Positions 8,175 to 17,468 are shown, counted from the stretch's first letter. The stretch is DNA of 64,000 bases from Candidatus Aegiribacteria sp. MLS_C (GCA_002030045.1 LQBI01000024.1:186001-250000), one strand, 5' to 3'. A program made the numbers and translations. Notes: generated from the letters alone by a model not told the origin.

Positions 8175-10085
8175 TCACCGGACCAGCAGCTTGGCCGTCT
8201 GTCTCAGGCCTCCCTCTCCTCGAACGGTTACCAGGTACAGGCCGGAAGGTACGCCGGAAAGATCGAGGACCCTTTCGGAACCGGTCAGTTCCCAGCTGGA
8301 GAGCATGCGTCCGGCAAGGTCGAACAGGGATGCTTCCATTGAGCCGTCCATGCCGCTCCAGATCACCTCCGTCGAGAAGTGCGCCGGATTCGGCGCCAGC
8401 CTCAGGGTTCCCACGCCTCCAGGCGGGAGCTGCGGCCCGTCACCCGTGCCCAGCAGATGGGTGGAGAGCACCTTGTTGCCGGGATCGAAAACAACGGACT
8501 GCGGCTGGAAGGGTACGCTGAATACCTGGCTCTGCACCGCCTGGTCGTTCCACATGACCACCAGGGAGTCCTGCGACGACCCGTGAATACTGAACTCCAG
8601 GGGCATGGTGAATATCGTCGGAGTGGTCTGGACCTGCTGCAGATCGACCGTGACGTCCCACCCGGAACCCGACTGCTCCCATTCGTAATCGAGGTCGTAG
8701 ACCGGGTAGCCCCACCCGTGGACCCATGTGTCGAAGAACCAGTCTATGTCCTCCCCGGTAATGTTCTCGACATGGTCCCTGAGATCGTTCGTGGTGGCGG
8801 TATGGTAGGCGTGATGATCGAAGTATTCCGCCAGTGCCGCAAAGAAATCATCGTCGCCGATGACATGCCTCAGCATGTGAAGCACGCTGGCGCCCTTCTC
8901 GTAGGTCGTGTAGCTCCAGAGTTCTCCCGGCGTGGAGGGTGCGCTGAGCGGAAAGGTCTCCCCGCTGTACAGGTAGGGTTTCATTATGTTGTTCAGGATG
9001 TACTGGTCGTAGCTGGACTGCCCGTAATACTCCATCCATACGGCCTCGCTGTACGTGGCGAATCCCTCCGAGAGCCACACGTCCGACCATTCCTCCTCCG
9101 TGACGCAGTTCCCCCACCAGTGGTGGCTCATTTCGTGTGCCAGGAGCCAGTCGTATGTGGTGGAGCCGTTTATGGCGAAAGCTATGTGGTAGACCTGTGT
9201 GAGGTGTTCCATGTCACCTCCCGGGGTCTCCACATAGCTGAACTTTGTCTGCCATGGATAGGGGGCGTACAGGGACTGGAACCGGTCCATCATGAGATCC
9301 ACGTTCTGGAAGCTTCCCAGGGCGTCGTCTATCTCCCACGGGTATACGAAGTAGTAGATCCAGTCGTAGGTTGAATCCTGGAGCACCGTGTATTCCGAGA
9401 CCGCAAAGGCGGCAAGGTATGTAGACATCGGCTGAGGCTGCAGCCAGTGGTAGGATGCGGTGGCATCCGTGGAGTTTACCGTCTTCGAGACAAGGTCTCC
9501 GTTGGCAACTGCGTACAGGGTGTCCGGCACCGTCACGGTAAATTCGACCGAGGCCTTGTCCGAAGGATGGTCCCAGCACGGGAAGATAACCCTTCCCAGC
9601 GAAGGGGGAAGCGTGGATATGCCGACACCCATGTGGTAGAAGACATAGGACTGGAAATAGAACCCGCCGAACCCCCCCGGTCCCTCGTTCCAGGGTGTGC
9701 CGGAGTACTCGACCCTCACGGTGGCGGTGTCGCCGGGGTCCATGGGCGTAGCGAACTCGACCTCGAGTGAATCATCGTACTGAGTCCATGAGATCGGCCC
9801 CGTGCCGTCCCAGGTCACTCCTGTGACGGCCAGCTGCAGCAGGTCGAGCCTTATTCGATCCAGTCCGGCCATTTCCGGAGTGAACGTCACGAATGTGGTG
9901 CATTCCAGTATCTCCGTCTGCGGGAACACCTGGACCCTGACATCGTAGTGCATTACGTCGAAATCGTGTGCAGCATCAGAGTATCGGAGGATTCCTGTCC
10001 CGTATGGATCGAGGGGTCTGTCCATCGCTCTCATGTCAGGCCCGGGCAGAGGCGCCGCCAGCATTATCATCAGTAGAGGGAACAT
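8175..10085 (-). CDS. Secreted M1-family metallopeptidase with T9SS-type C-terminal domain
   Basis: 636 residues. A signal peptide (MFPLLMIMLAAPLPG) precedes an M1 aminopeptidase fold. The substrate-binding GxMEN motif appears as GDMEH. The zinc motif HEMSH near residue 316 is followed 18 residues later by the third ligand Glu (WLSEGFATYSE). The last ~75 residues (LAPNPAHFSTEVIW, ASLFDLAGRMLSSWEL, VPSGLYLVTVRG) look like a type IX secretion sorting domain, so the enzyme is probably exported to the cell surface or medium to degrade peptides. It lies between the kinase and radical SAM genes in a minus-strand run. Confidence 0.9.
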   Translation of the reverse strand: MFPLLMIMLAAPLPGPDMRAMDRPLDPYGTGILRYSDAAHDFDVMHYDVRVQVFPQTEILECTTFVTFTPEMAGLDRIRLDLLQLAVTGVTWDGTGPISWTQYDDSLEVEFATPMDPGDTATVRVEYSGTPWNEGPGGFGGFYFQSYVFYHMGVGISTLPPSLGRVIFPCWDHPSDKASVEFTVTVPDTLYAVANGDLVSKTVNSTDATASYHWLQPQPMSTYLAAFAVSEYTVLQDSTYDWIYYFVYPWEIDDALGSFQNVDLMMDRFQSLYAPYPWQTKFSYVETPGGDMEHLTQVYHIAFAINGSTTYDWLLAHEMSHHWWGNCVTEEEWSDVWLSEGFATYSEAVWMEYYGQSSYDQYILNNIMKPYLYSGETFPLSAPSTPGELWSYTTYEKGASVLHMLRHVIGDDDFFAALAEYFDHHAYHTATTNDLRDHVENITGEDIDWFFDTWVHGWGYPVYDLDYEWEQSGSGWDVTVDLQQVQTTPTIFTMPLEFSIHGSSQDSLVVMWNDQAVQSQVFSVPFQPQSVVFDPGNKVLSTHLLGTGDGPQLPPGGVGTLRLAPNPAHFSTEVIWSGMDGSMEASLFDLAGRMLSSWELTGSERVLDLSGVPSGLYLVTVRGEGGLRQTAKLLVR

Positions 10086-10135
10086 GGTGTCTCCTTACGA
10101 TCCGTCTTTTCGGGAAAACCCGTCCGGCATGGTTA

Positions 10136-11722
10136 TTACCAGTTCTTTTCCGAGAAGATCGAGTTTCCTATGAACTCCCTCAGCAGGCTTGTTATAGGCA
10201 CGATGCTCTCATCTATCGTCCTCACGCAGTCAAGGATGTCCAGCAGCTTTACCGCCTTATGGTACGCCGGTGATTGCTCGGGAACCTTTTCCAGCAGCGG
10301 TTCTGCGTACTTCTTTAGAACAGGCAGCTCGTAGGGCAGGGAAGAGTTGAACATGGCGTCCGCGTCCTCCTGGAATGGGAAGATGTTTCTCCTCTCCCCT
10401 CTCTTGACCGAAGCCCATACCAGAATGGTCTCCTCTGCGCTGTACCCTCTCTGTGTACTGTCCCTTACCATTCTCCTGATCAATCGGCTGTCCGATGTGG
10501 ACATTCTGGTCAGTCTGTCAATGTTGAGCTGTGTCAGGGCGGATGCGTAGATACGGAATTTCCTGTCAGGACCTATTCCGGGGGTCAGTGCATCGTTCAG
10601 CCCGTGTATTCCCTCCACTATCAGGAAGTCCATCGGGCCCAGCAATACTGGTACGACGTCGTCCCGCCTTATTCCATCACGGAAGTCGAACACCGGAGTA
10701 AGCACCTCCTCGCCTTCCAGAAGCCTTTCCAGGTGGCTGCCGAAAAGCACTGTGTCAATTGCCTCCAGGCACTCGAAATCCGGTTTGCCGTCCCTGTCCC
10801 TGGGAGTGTCCGACCTGTGCCTGAAGTAGTTGTCGACATTCAGCAGCCTGGCGCCGAACCCCCGTGCCACGAGGTATGTCCTCAGCAGCCTGGCGAATGT
10901 CGTCTTCCCGCTGGATGATGGTCCCGCAATGGTGACGATCCTTCTCTCAGGGAAATCCTCCTTCAGGTGCTGTACTATCTGGACCATCCTGTAGGTCTGG
11001 TAGAAGTGGCTCATTATCACCAGCTGCTTCCCGCCGTCCTCCTCGATCCTCATGTTCAGATGATCTATGTCCGGGACCCCCATCCTGGCGATATGCTTCT
11101 CCTCCATGTCGAACTCCCTGTTCAGCTTCCTCCTCGGAACCCAGGGTTCTATCTCCGGCCATGACGCCGAACCCGGAAATCTAAGTACGAAGTCCCTATC
11201 CAGCGGTTTCAACTCCCACTTCGTGAGCCAGGATGTGTCCGGGACCGAGGGACCCATGGCGAAGGCGCAACTGTCGAGCAGCCTGTTGCCCCTTATGGCC
11301 CTTCCCCCCGAGCTCCACTTCACAAGATCGAGGAATTCTTCCGGAAGGTGGCCGCAGTCATTCGGATCGTACTTGACCGTTGCTATCTCCAGCGACTCCT
11401 CCACGATCCTCTCAAGTTCCCGTGTCAACCTTCCCACGACTTCCTCAGAGGTCATCTGAGGCCTGTTCAAGAGTCTGCACCTGTATCCCAGCGAGATGGA
11501 GTGCTCCACCCACAGTGTGGATTCCGGGAACTGCCTCTTCACCGCCAGGTCCAGAGCCAGTATCAGTCCCCTCCTGTATATCTCCCTGCCCTCTCCGGAA
11601 GCAGACTCCACAGTACTCACGGAGGTTCCCGCGGGAATCCCGTCGGAAAGGGATATGATCCTGCCGTTGGAGAGCCTGTAGGCTATTGTCCTGCCTATGA
11701 TGGTATCAGAATCCTGTTTCAC
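10136..11722 (-). CDS. Uridine-kinase-like nucleoside kinase with long N-terminal domain
   Basis: 528 residues. The C-terminal half is a P-loop kinase of the uridine kinase/phosphoribulokinase type (Walker A GPSSSGKTTF near residue 270, NVDNYFRHR, DFLIVEGIHGLN, RLIRRMVRDSTQRGYSAEET). The N-terminal ~250 residues resemble the threonyl-tRNA-synthetase-related domain fused to nucleoside kinases in many anaerobes. It presumably phosphorylates a nucleoside with ATP or GTP in the cytosol. The start is GTG (11720-11722) with GGAGG five bases upstream. Its promoter is recognisable just upstream. Confidence 0.85.
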   Translation of the reverse strand: MKQDSDTIIGRTIAYRLSNGRIISLSDGIPAGTSVSTVESASGEGREIYRRGLILALDLAVKRQFPESTLWVEHSISLGYRCRLLNRPQMTSEEVVGRLTRELERIVEESLEIATVKYDPNDCGHLPEEFLDLVKWSSGGRAIRGNRLLDSCAFAMGPSVPDTSWLTKWELKPLDRDFVLRFPGSASWPEIEPWVPRRKLNREFDMEEKHIARMGVPDIDHLNMRIEEDGGKQLVIMSHFYQTYRMVQIVQHLKEDFPERRIVTIAGPSSSGKTTFARLLRTYLVARGFGARLLNVDNYFRHRSDTPRDRDGKPDFECLEAIDTVLFGSHLERLLEGEEVLTPVFDFRDGIRRDDVVPVLLGPMDFLIVEGIHGLNDALTPGIGPDRKFRIYASALTQLNIDRLTRMSTSDSRLIRRMVRDSTQRGYSAEETILVWASVKRGERRNIFPFQEDADAMFNSSLPYELPVLKKYAEPLLEKVPEQSPAYHKAVKLLDILDCVRTIDESIVPITSLLREFIGNSIFSEKNW

Positions 11723-11764
11723 TTGACCTCCAGGGTTTGCCGTATCCGCACCAGCAGCTGGACA

Positions 11765-11793
11765 AAGATAAACCCCGCCGCCCCGCTAGTAAA
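11765..11793 (-). promoter_or_regulatory. Promoter of the kinase-peptidase-radical SAM run
   Basis: On the minus strand TTTACT (11788-11793) and TATCTT (11765-11770) are 17 bases apart, placing the start of transcription about 36 bases before the kinase GTG start. Confidence 0.5.
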
Positions 11794-12500
11794 GCAAAGC
11801 GCACCGCCGTTTCCCTCAGGAGCAGGAATGAGAATGCGCATCCTCGCACAATGCACCATGATATGGCGGGTTACGCCTTGCATGCCGGTCGCCTCGATGC
11901 AGGCTCCGCCACACCGGGCAGGGGTCGTCCCCGGAATGAATTGTCGTATTATTCAACTAACTCCAGGCGCCGCGTTAAACATCGCGGACTTAAGCAAGGT
12001 ACATGAGGGACTCCCGGGCTTCTACACTCGAACCTGAGACTCGAAATTAGTTTTAATACTATAATAAAATGATTCTATATGATGGTGGGAAGAACCCGCT
12101 GAATCTTCCCACCGTCATGCCCCCCGTAACGTATTATCAGGATCATCATTTCTTGCGATGGCGAGTTATGTCCTGTACCACTCCTGTATCCCTTACCATC
12201 GATGGAGGCCGGAGAAGCTTCGGAGGAATCATGTCGCTTTTTTTCGGCCAGTAACCTTTCTGCCTCCCCCCTGCCGAAGATGGGAGGCTGGTATGCCGGG
12301 ATCGGCGACCGAGGGGAACGAAGTGAAAAAGCAGAGAATGGCGGGGAACAAATGAAAGAAGCTGGGCGTATCAGGGTGCAGGACGCACACCGCGCCTTAC
12401 TTGACCCGAACGGGGCACTGAAGAATCTTACGGTCGACAAATGAACAGAATGATCGATTGAAATGGAAGAGATCCGTTAGAGAGATCGGAGAGGCAGGAC
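11794..12500. other. 707-bp intergenic region with no convincing gene
   Basis: Reading frames here are short, lack family features and have no ribosome sites. The notable content is an AT-rich patch around 12045-12080 holding a TATAAT (12060-12065), directly followed by a strong hairpin, listed separately. A second inverted repeat (GCCTCCC/GGGAGGC) lies near 12270-12300. A TTGACC at about 12402 could be the -35 element of the gene at 12501, but its -10 element is poor. No tRNA, RNase P, SRP or tmRNA core was recognised. Confidence 0.5.
12081..12116 (+). ncRNA. Candidate structured RNA: 13-bp hairpin directly downstream of a TATAAT box
   Basis: GATGGTGGGAAGA (12081-12093) and TCTTCCCACCGTC (12104-12116) pair over 13 positions with one G-U pair and a 10-base loop. 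A TATAAT at 12060-12065 would start transcription about 10 bases before the stem, although no good -35 element is seen. The next gene is nearly 400 bases away, so this could be the 5' end of a small RNA or a long leader. There is no T-run, so it is not an ordinary terminator on this strand. Confidence 0.3.
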
Positions 12501-12884
12501 ATGACAACTGCGATATTCTCATTCCTGATGGCGCTCACTGCGACCCCGCCTCCGCTGCTGGAGGCCGAGGACGTGCTGGCCAGGGGAGCCACGGCCATGT
12601 ACACCATAACCCTGGAAGAAGGTCTCGATTACTGGGTCCTGCTCTCCTGCGCCGAGGGAATGGACCTGGACGTCATAGTCGCATCGGACGAAATGGAATA
12701 CGACCGGTTCATCCAGCTCCCTTACTTCGAGGATTACGTCTACGCCAGGGAATTCGCGATCTCCGAGGGCGCAACCGACGGCGGGGAGGATTTCGTGATC
12801 ACTGCACCATATACCGGTACGGCCTACATTATCGTCCACGACATCGGAGAGACCGGCGGGGAATACGATCTCAGAGTATACTGA
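12501..12884 (+). CDS. Small secreted protein, function unknown
   Basis: 127 residues. A short hydrophobic N-terminus (MTTAIFSFLMALTATPPP) looks like a signal peptide. The remainder is acidic and beta-rich, with a pattern (YTITLEEGLDYWVLLSCAEGMD, ending TAYIIVHDIGETGGEYDLRVY) reminiscent of pre-peptidase C-terminal (PPC)-type beta-sandwich domains. That likeness is by eye only. The ATG follows GGAGAGG. Its 3' end lies inside the probable 5' end of xseA, so the two are likely cotranscribed and translationally coupled despite unrelated roles. Confidence 0.65.
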   Translation: MTTAIFSFLMALTATPPPLLEAEDVLARGATAMYTITLEEGLDYWVLLSCAEGMDLDVIVASDEMEYDRFIQLPYFEDYVYAREFAISEGATDGGEDFVITAPYTGTAYIIVHDIGETGGEYDLRVY

Positions 12885-14301
12885 GCAGTCCGGGGATTAT
12901 ACCGTACTCTCCCTGAACCGAAGGGCGGGAGAGTTCCTATCCGCCCTCTTCCCTGTACCGGTATGGGTCCGGGGGGAGATAGCCGAGGTTTCCAGGACCA
13001 ACGATCGCGGACACACCTATTTCAGGCTCTGCGAACCCTCTCCTGACGGTATGGGTCAGCCGCTTGCAGTGATAGACTGCGCCCTGTTCGCGGGAAACAG
13101 ACCGGATATCGTTAGGGAATTCGCCAGGGAGGGACAGGTCTTCCAGCTGCAGGAGGGCATGACCGTAAGGGTCCAGGGCAGGGTATCCATCTGGGACAGG
13201 GGAGGCCGATACCAGCTCATAGTAGAGGACGTGGATCCAGCCTGGTCCATGGGAGAACAGGCCAGAAAGCTGCGCAGGCTGGTCGACCGGCTCAGGGAAG
13301 AGGGAGTGCTGGAGGCCAATTCACAGCTTCCCCTCTCCCCGGCCCCGCTACGCGTGGGTCTCATCACTTCCAGAGATTCAGCAGCAGCCCACGATTTCCT
13401 GGAAGGTCTGCGCGACAGCCGTTTTCCCTTCGAGGTATTCGTGTCCTACGCCTCGATGCAGGGGCAGGACACCGCCCCCAGCGTCATCAGGGCCTTCAAC
13501 CGGCTCCTTGAGATCGGCGGACTCGATACCGTCGTCCTGACGAGAGGCGGCGGTTCTGCCACGGACCTGGCATGGTTCAACAACGAGCGGATAGCCGGCG
13601 TGATCTCGCAGGTCCCCTGGCCGGTGATAGCCGGTATCGGCCACGAGACTGATACCACACTGCCGGACTTCGTGTCCCATACAAGCGTGAAGACACCGAC
13701 CCAGTGCGCCGAGTTCCTCGTGAACCGGGTTTCCGACTTCGCGGACAGCATCGAGTCGCTGGTCGTCATCCTCCAAAGGAGCGTGACAAGGCAGCTCTCC
13801 GGAGCAAGGGAGGTCCTTTCCGTGAACGCCGCGGCCCTTCTCCGCACCGGGGTGATGGTGTTCAGGCTCGAGAGAAGGAGGATCTCCGGCCTGTACGATA
13901 TCCTGGCGAGGAATACTCTGGAAAAACTCCTTAGGTGCGGTTCCGTCCTCGAGGAACTGGTTCACAGGCTCTCCCGGCGGCAGGATGCCGGAGGTTTCGG
14001 CAGGCGTCGGAGGGAACTGCATGCTCTGCTCGCGCACCTGCTCTCTTCGGTCAGGCACAGGCTGGCCATGGCCTCTGCCAGGCTGGACGGGCTCAATGCC
14101 GCCCTGGAGGCTGGTGACCCGGCGAACCTCTACAGAAGGGGTTGGGCAACGGTCAGGAAGGAGAACGGGGAACTCCTGAGGTCCATAGGGAGTATCGAAT
14201 TGGGAAACAGGATAGAAGTGACCCTCAGGGACGGGTCCCTTCGGGCCCGGACCGATAGGATCATTCCGGAAGGAAGCAGGGATGATAAATGTAAGCAGTG
14301 A
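12868..14301 (+). CDS. xseA: Exodeoxyribonuclease VII large subunit; start codon unresolved
   Basis: The protein has the N-terminal OB fold (YTVLSLNRRAGEFL, VWVRGEIAEVS), the catalytic core (LITSRDSAAAHDF, VLTRGGGSATDLAWFN, GIGHETDTTLPDF) and the coiled-coil C-terminal region of XseA, which with XseB degrades single-stranded DNA to oligonucleotides. The OB-fold sequence starts near 12895, but between the in-frame stop at 12796-12798 and the ATG at 13051 there is no in-frame ATG, GTG or TTG. The ATG at 13051 would delete half the OB fold. The coordinate given uses ATC at 12868, which has CGGGGAA a few bases upstream; this is an inference. Translation may depend on coupling with the upstream gene. 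Confidence 0.85.
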   Translation: MSEYTEQSGDYTVLSLNRRAGEFLSALFPVPVWVRGEIAEVSRTNDRGHTYFRLCEPSPDGMGQPLAVIDCALFAGNRPDIVREFAREGQVFQLQEGMTVRVQGRVSIWDRGGRYQLIVEDVDPAWSMGEQARKLRRLVDRLREEGVLEANSQLPLSPAPLRVGLITSRDSAAAHDFLEGLRDSRFPFEVFVSYASMQGQDTAPSVIRAFNRLLEIGGLDTVVLTRGGGSATDLAWFNNERIAGVISQVPWPVIAGIGHETDTTLPDFVSHTSVKTPTQCAEFLVNRVSDFADSIESLVVILQRSVTRQLSGAREVLSVNAAALLRTGVMVFRLERRRISGLYDILARNTLEKLLRCGSVLEELVHRLSRRQDAGGFGRRRRELHALLAHLLSSVRHRLAMASARLDGLNAALEAGDPANLYRRGWATVRKENGELLRSIGSIELGNRIEVTLRDGSLRARTDRIIPEGSRDDKCKQ

Positions 14302-14512
14302 GAAGAAGACCACTTATGAGGAGGATCTGGAAGAACTTACAAGACTGGTTGACAGGATAGGCGAAGAGGATTGCCCTGTAGACCAGCTCGAGGAAAGGGT
14401 CCGCCGCGCCGCCGATCTCATCAGGAGCCTCAGGGAGAGGCTCTCCGCAACGGAGACCACGGTGAGGGAAGTCCTTGGGGGACTGGAGGATCACGAAGAA
14501 CGGGATCAGTAG
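14282..14512 (+). CDS. xseB: Exodeoxyribonuclease VII small subunit
   Basis: 76 residues, the normal size of XseB, mostly helical with the family pattern TYEEDLEELTRLVDRIGEED...LEERVRRAADLIRSLRERL. It binds the C-terminal coiled coil of XseA to form the active exonuclease. The start overlaps the 3' end of xseA by 20 bases, so the subunits are translationally coupled. The 3' end overlaps the convergent glycosyltransferase gene by 7 bases. Confidence 0.92.
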   Translation: MINVSSEKKTTYEEDLEELTRLVDRIGEEDCPVDQLEERVRRAADLIRSLRERLSATETTVREVLGGLEDHEERDQ

Positions 14513-15519
14513 AGTCCAAGAGAGATCAGTACCTTCTCAGCAACTATCGAAGGGTCCGGACCCTCCGGGTCGAAGAACACCTCAGATCCTTCCGACAGTG
14601 GCGCGAACCTGTCCATGTTGGCTTCCCTGAACAGCGCCTTCACAGGTACGGACAGGGCGGAAGCCACGTGCATCGGCCCGCCGTCAGCACTGATGAACAC
14701 CCTGAGACCTGCAAGCCTTTCAAGAAGCCCCTCCATGGTCAGCCGGGGCATGATCGCGACAGGGAACCGCTGGCTCAGCCTCGAAGCCTTCCGCCGTTCA
14801 TCATCGGTCCCCCAGTACATCTCCAGCATCGTCCTTCCGGAAAGCAGGGAGACGAGTTCCTCCATTCTGTCCTCAGGATAAGCCTTTTCTCCGCTGGCTC
14901 CCACATGCATTCCCACCGCGTCCCTCTTCCGGAAACTGCCGGGCGGCCTCAGTACCGGAGGGGACCATTCGGGCCAGCGGTCCCAGAGGCTTCCCAGGTG
15001 GTGCAGGGCCCTGCTCTCGTGCCATCGCAGAGAAGGTTCGGATACGGTCTCGGTATACCAGGCGGGTGAGTCACCCGCATCGGTGCTGATGGTGCACGAT
15101 GCTCCCGCCAGCACAGCGGAAACCGCCCCGGAGAGTGAAAAGGAATGGGGGTGTGCGGCATCAATGGCGACATCGTAGTCCCGTCCCCTCAGATGCCCGA
15201 TCAGTCTTATGAACCTCGATGGATCAAGGATCTGGCCCCTCTTGTCCACTCCGATGACGCGGTATCCCTGCAGTTCCAGGATACTCGAGAACCTGTCGCT
15301 TGCCAGGACTTCGATGTCCGCCTCGGGAAACCTCACGCGCAGACTTCGGAGCAGGGGTTCCATGAGCACGAGGTTGCCCAGCCTGCTGTCCGTCCTGATA
15401 ACCAGTATTCGACGGGGTTCGGGAGGAATTATCCCATCCCCCGCGGACACCAGGGGTCCCAGGAGGGAAGCCGCCCTCCTTCCCCAGCGTTCAAGTCCCT
15501 TCACGACGCCGGTGGTCAT
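14506..15519 (-). CDS. Glycosyltransferase family 9 (heptosyltransferase-like)
   Basis: 337 residues with the GT9 plan: ILVIRTDSRLGNLVLMEPLL at the N-terminus, a DYDVAIDAAHPHSFSLSG segment, and the donor-site motif ISADGGPMHVASAL near the C-terminus. GT9 enzymes transfer heptose or related sugars to the lipopolysaccharide core at the inner face of the inner membrane, which would imply a didermal envelope. The acceptor cannot be told. The ATG (15517-15519) overlaps the miaB stop by four bases (ATGA), so the two genes are coupled. Confidence 0.85.
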   Translation of the reverse strand: MTTGVVKGLERWGRRAASLLGPLVSAGDGIIPPEPRRILVIRTDSRLGNLVLMEPLLRSLRVRFPEADIEVLASDRFSSILELQGYRVIGVDKRGQILDPSRFIRLIGHLRGRDYDVAIDAAHPHSFSLSGAVSAVLAGASCTISTDAGDSPAWYTETVSEPSLRWHESRALHHLGSLWDRWPEWSPPVLRPPGSFRKRDAVGMHVGASGEKAYPEDRMEELVSLLSGRTMLEMYWGTDDERRKASRLSQRFPVAIMPRLTMEGLLERLAGLRVFISADGGPMHVASALSVPVKALFREANMDRFAPLSEGSEVFFDPEGPDPSIVAEKVLISLGLY

Positions 15520-16811
15520 CGATCCTCCACGGGTTCTCCGAAATGGGTCCAGCCGTCGGCTCGGGCTATTCTGACCTCGACGACGGAACCCGGCGGGAAT
15601 TCGGTATCCTGGAGTACCACCATCCTGTTGCCGCCGGTCCTGGCTGCCTGCTGGCCCTCCCTCCTGGCGGGCCCAGTGACGAGGACCCGGACGGTCCGGC
15701 CGATCAGATCGCGGGACCTCTCCAGGGTTATCCTGCGCTGGATGTCCTGGAGCACCCCCAGCCTCCTCAGCCTCTCCTCCCCAGGGACACTTCCGTCCAT
15801 TCCGCAGGCGGCGGTCCCGGACCTCTCGCTGTACCTGAAGAGAAAGGCGTAATCGTACCTGATCCTCTCCATCATATCCACCGTCATGGAGAAATCCTCC
15901 TCGGTCTCGCCCGGGAAGCCTGCGATCATATCCGTGGAGAGGACTATCCCCGGCATCGCTTCCCTCAGGGCCTCTATCTTCTCCAGGTACTGAGCGGCGG
16001 TGTAGCCCCGCCTCATTCTTCCCAGGACGGCGTCGCTGCCCGACTGCAGAGGAAGGTGCAGCTGGCGGCAGATATTCCCGTGTGCCGCCATGACCGAAAC
16101 CGTATCGTCCACGAGATCCTTGGGATGGCTTGTGACGAACCTTATCCAGGTATCTCCCGCCGCTTCGGAAACCCTTTCCAGAAGCACGGGGAAACTGGTC
16201 TCCCCGTCTTTGTAGGAATTCACGTTCTGTCCCAGCAGCGTTATCTCTCTGTATCCTCTTTCCGAAAGGTCCCTCACCTCGGACACAACGGAGTCGGCTC
16301 TCCTGCTCCGCTCCCTTCCCCTGACATAGGGGACGATGCAGTAGGTGCAGAAGTTGTCGCATCCCCTCATGATAGTGACGAAGGCTCTGGGGAAGTCCCT
16401 TCTAACGGGCATGACACCCTCGTAGTCCTCCCTGCGGAATTCAACCATGCTGGTCCTGGCGGAACCCCTTATCAACCCGGGAAGCTGGAGGTAGCAGTCC
16501 GGGCCGACCACGAGGTCCAGGTCCGGAAACCTGTCCAGGAGTCCGCCACCGTGCTCCTGGGCAACGCATCCGCAGAGAACCAGCACCGGCCTGTGTCGGC
16601 TTCCTTTCCTCGAGATACCGCCGAGCTGCGCGGTGCGTCCCAGCACCCGTGTCTCCGCATGCTCGCGAACGGCACAGGACACTAGAAGGACAACGTCCGA
16701 TCCCTCCGGTGCTTCTGCGGGAAGGAAGCCGTCGGCTTCCAGGATGCCGGCGATTATCTCGGAATCGTGGACGTTCATCTGGCATCCGTATGTATCTATG
16801 TAGTAGCGCAT
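15516..16811 (-). CDS. miaB: tRNA-2-methylthio-N6-isopentenyladenosine synthase
   Basis: 431 residues with the MiaB order: an N-terminal UPF0004 domain whose three cysteines (YGCQMNVHDSE, VSCAVREHAE, LCGCVAQEHG) hold one [4Fe-4S] cluster, the radical SAM motif CDNFCTYCIVPYVRGRERSR for the second cluster, and a C-terminal TRAM RNA-binding domain. It methylthiolates i6A37 of tRNAs. Homologues start at MRYYIDTYGCQMN, supporting the ATG at 16809-16811, four bases after the upstream gene's stop. A longer in-frame extension upstream is just open frame. Confidence 0.92.
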   Translation of the reverse strand: MRYYIDTYGCQMNVHDSEIIAGILEADGFLPAEAPEGSDVVLLVSCAVREHAETRVLGRTAQLGGISRKGSRHRPVLVLCGCVAQEHGGGLLDRFPDLDLVVGPDCYLQLPGLIRGSARTSMVEFRREDYEGVMPVRRDFPRAFVTIMRGCDNFCTYCIVPYVRGRERSRRADSVVSEVRDLSERGYREITLLGQNVNSYKDGETSFPVLLERVSEAAGDTWIRFVTSHPKDLVDDTVSVMAAHGNICRQLHLPLQSGSDAVLGRMRRGYTAAQYLEKIEALREAMPGIVLSTDMIAGFPGETEEDFSMTVDMMERIRYDYAFLFRYSERSGTAACGMDGSVPGEERLRRLGVLQDIQRRITLERSRDLIGRTVRVLVTGPARREGQQAARTGGNRMVVLQDTEFPPGSVVEVRIARADGWTHFGEPVEDR

Positions 16812-16815
16812 TGTG

Positions 16816-17439
16816 TCAGCCCGGAAGTACCAGTTCCATCGCCAGGCCGGCGAAGACCGGTATTCTGAAGTTGTCATCCAGAGGGAGGTAGAAGAGTTCT
16901 GAAAGCGTTGCCACCAGCGACCCCACGATGAGAGTGACGGGAGTGAACCTCCATCCGAACTCCGGCGACGCCCAGAGAGCAAAAAGACTTATTAGCAGGC
17001 AGGTGTTGAACGCGGCAAGGCTGCCTTCCAGCGTCCTCTGGCCCACCAGCCTGATTCTTCCGAAGTGCTTGCCCACCAGAGCGGCCGCACTGTCCCCCAG
17101 GCTGAGGTACATCAGCGACACCACCGCTATCTCCTCGCGGAACACCAGGATGGTGAAGGCGGCCGAGGCCACCAGGATGGTGGATGCGGTCATGCCGCCC
17201 TGCAGCTCGTTCTTTCGGAGCACCTTGCCGAAGAAACGCATCATGAAGCTCTTGAATGGCCTGTAACGGGCCTTCAGGAAATCCAGGGCTAGAAGCACCA
17301 CCGCCAGGAGGGCAAGCGATCCCGATAGATAGAGCCTGCCGCTGACTGGATATGCGTTGTGAACGACTATGACGGCCATCGGAAAAACCGCGGACCCGAT
17401 GTGTATGGTTTTCCTTATCGATTCCTCAAAATGCGGCAT
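16816..17439 (-). CDS. Membrane CTP-dependent kinase-like protein (dolichol/phytol/diacylglycerol kinase family)
   Basis: 207 residues, mostly transmembrane helices. It carries the family signature LSLGDSAAALVGKHFGRIR and the start FEESIRKTIHIGSAVFP, as in SEC59/VTE5/CTP-dependent diacylglycerol kinases, which phosphorylate polyprenols, phytol or diacylglycerol with CTP at the membrane. Which lipid is used is unknown. The ATG has GAGGCG nearby. It sits between PorV-like and miaB genes in a tight minus-strand operon. Confidence 0.8.
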   Translation of the reverse strand: MPHFEESIRKTIHIGSAVFPMAVIVVHNAYPVSGRLYLSGSLALLAVVLLALDFLKARYRPFKSFMMRFFGKVLRKNELQGGMTASTILVASAAFTILVFREEIAVVSLMYLSLGDSAAALVGKHFGRIRLVGQRTLEGSLAAFNTCLLISLFALWASPEFGWRFTPVTLIVGSLVATLSELFYLPLDDNFRIPVFAGLAMELVLPG

Positions 17440-17468
17440 GGGAGCGCCTCACGCGTCCTGCGAGGAGA

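Noticed and set aside
12075-12440. 121-codon minus-strand open frame in the intergenic region
   Set aside because: No ribosome site, no domain, and the composition is that of the opposite strand of a noncoding, hairpin-containing region.
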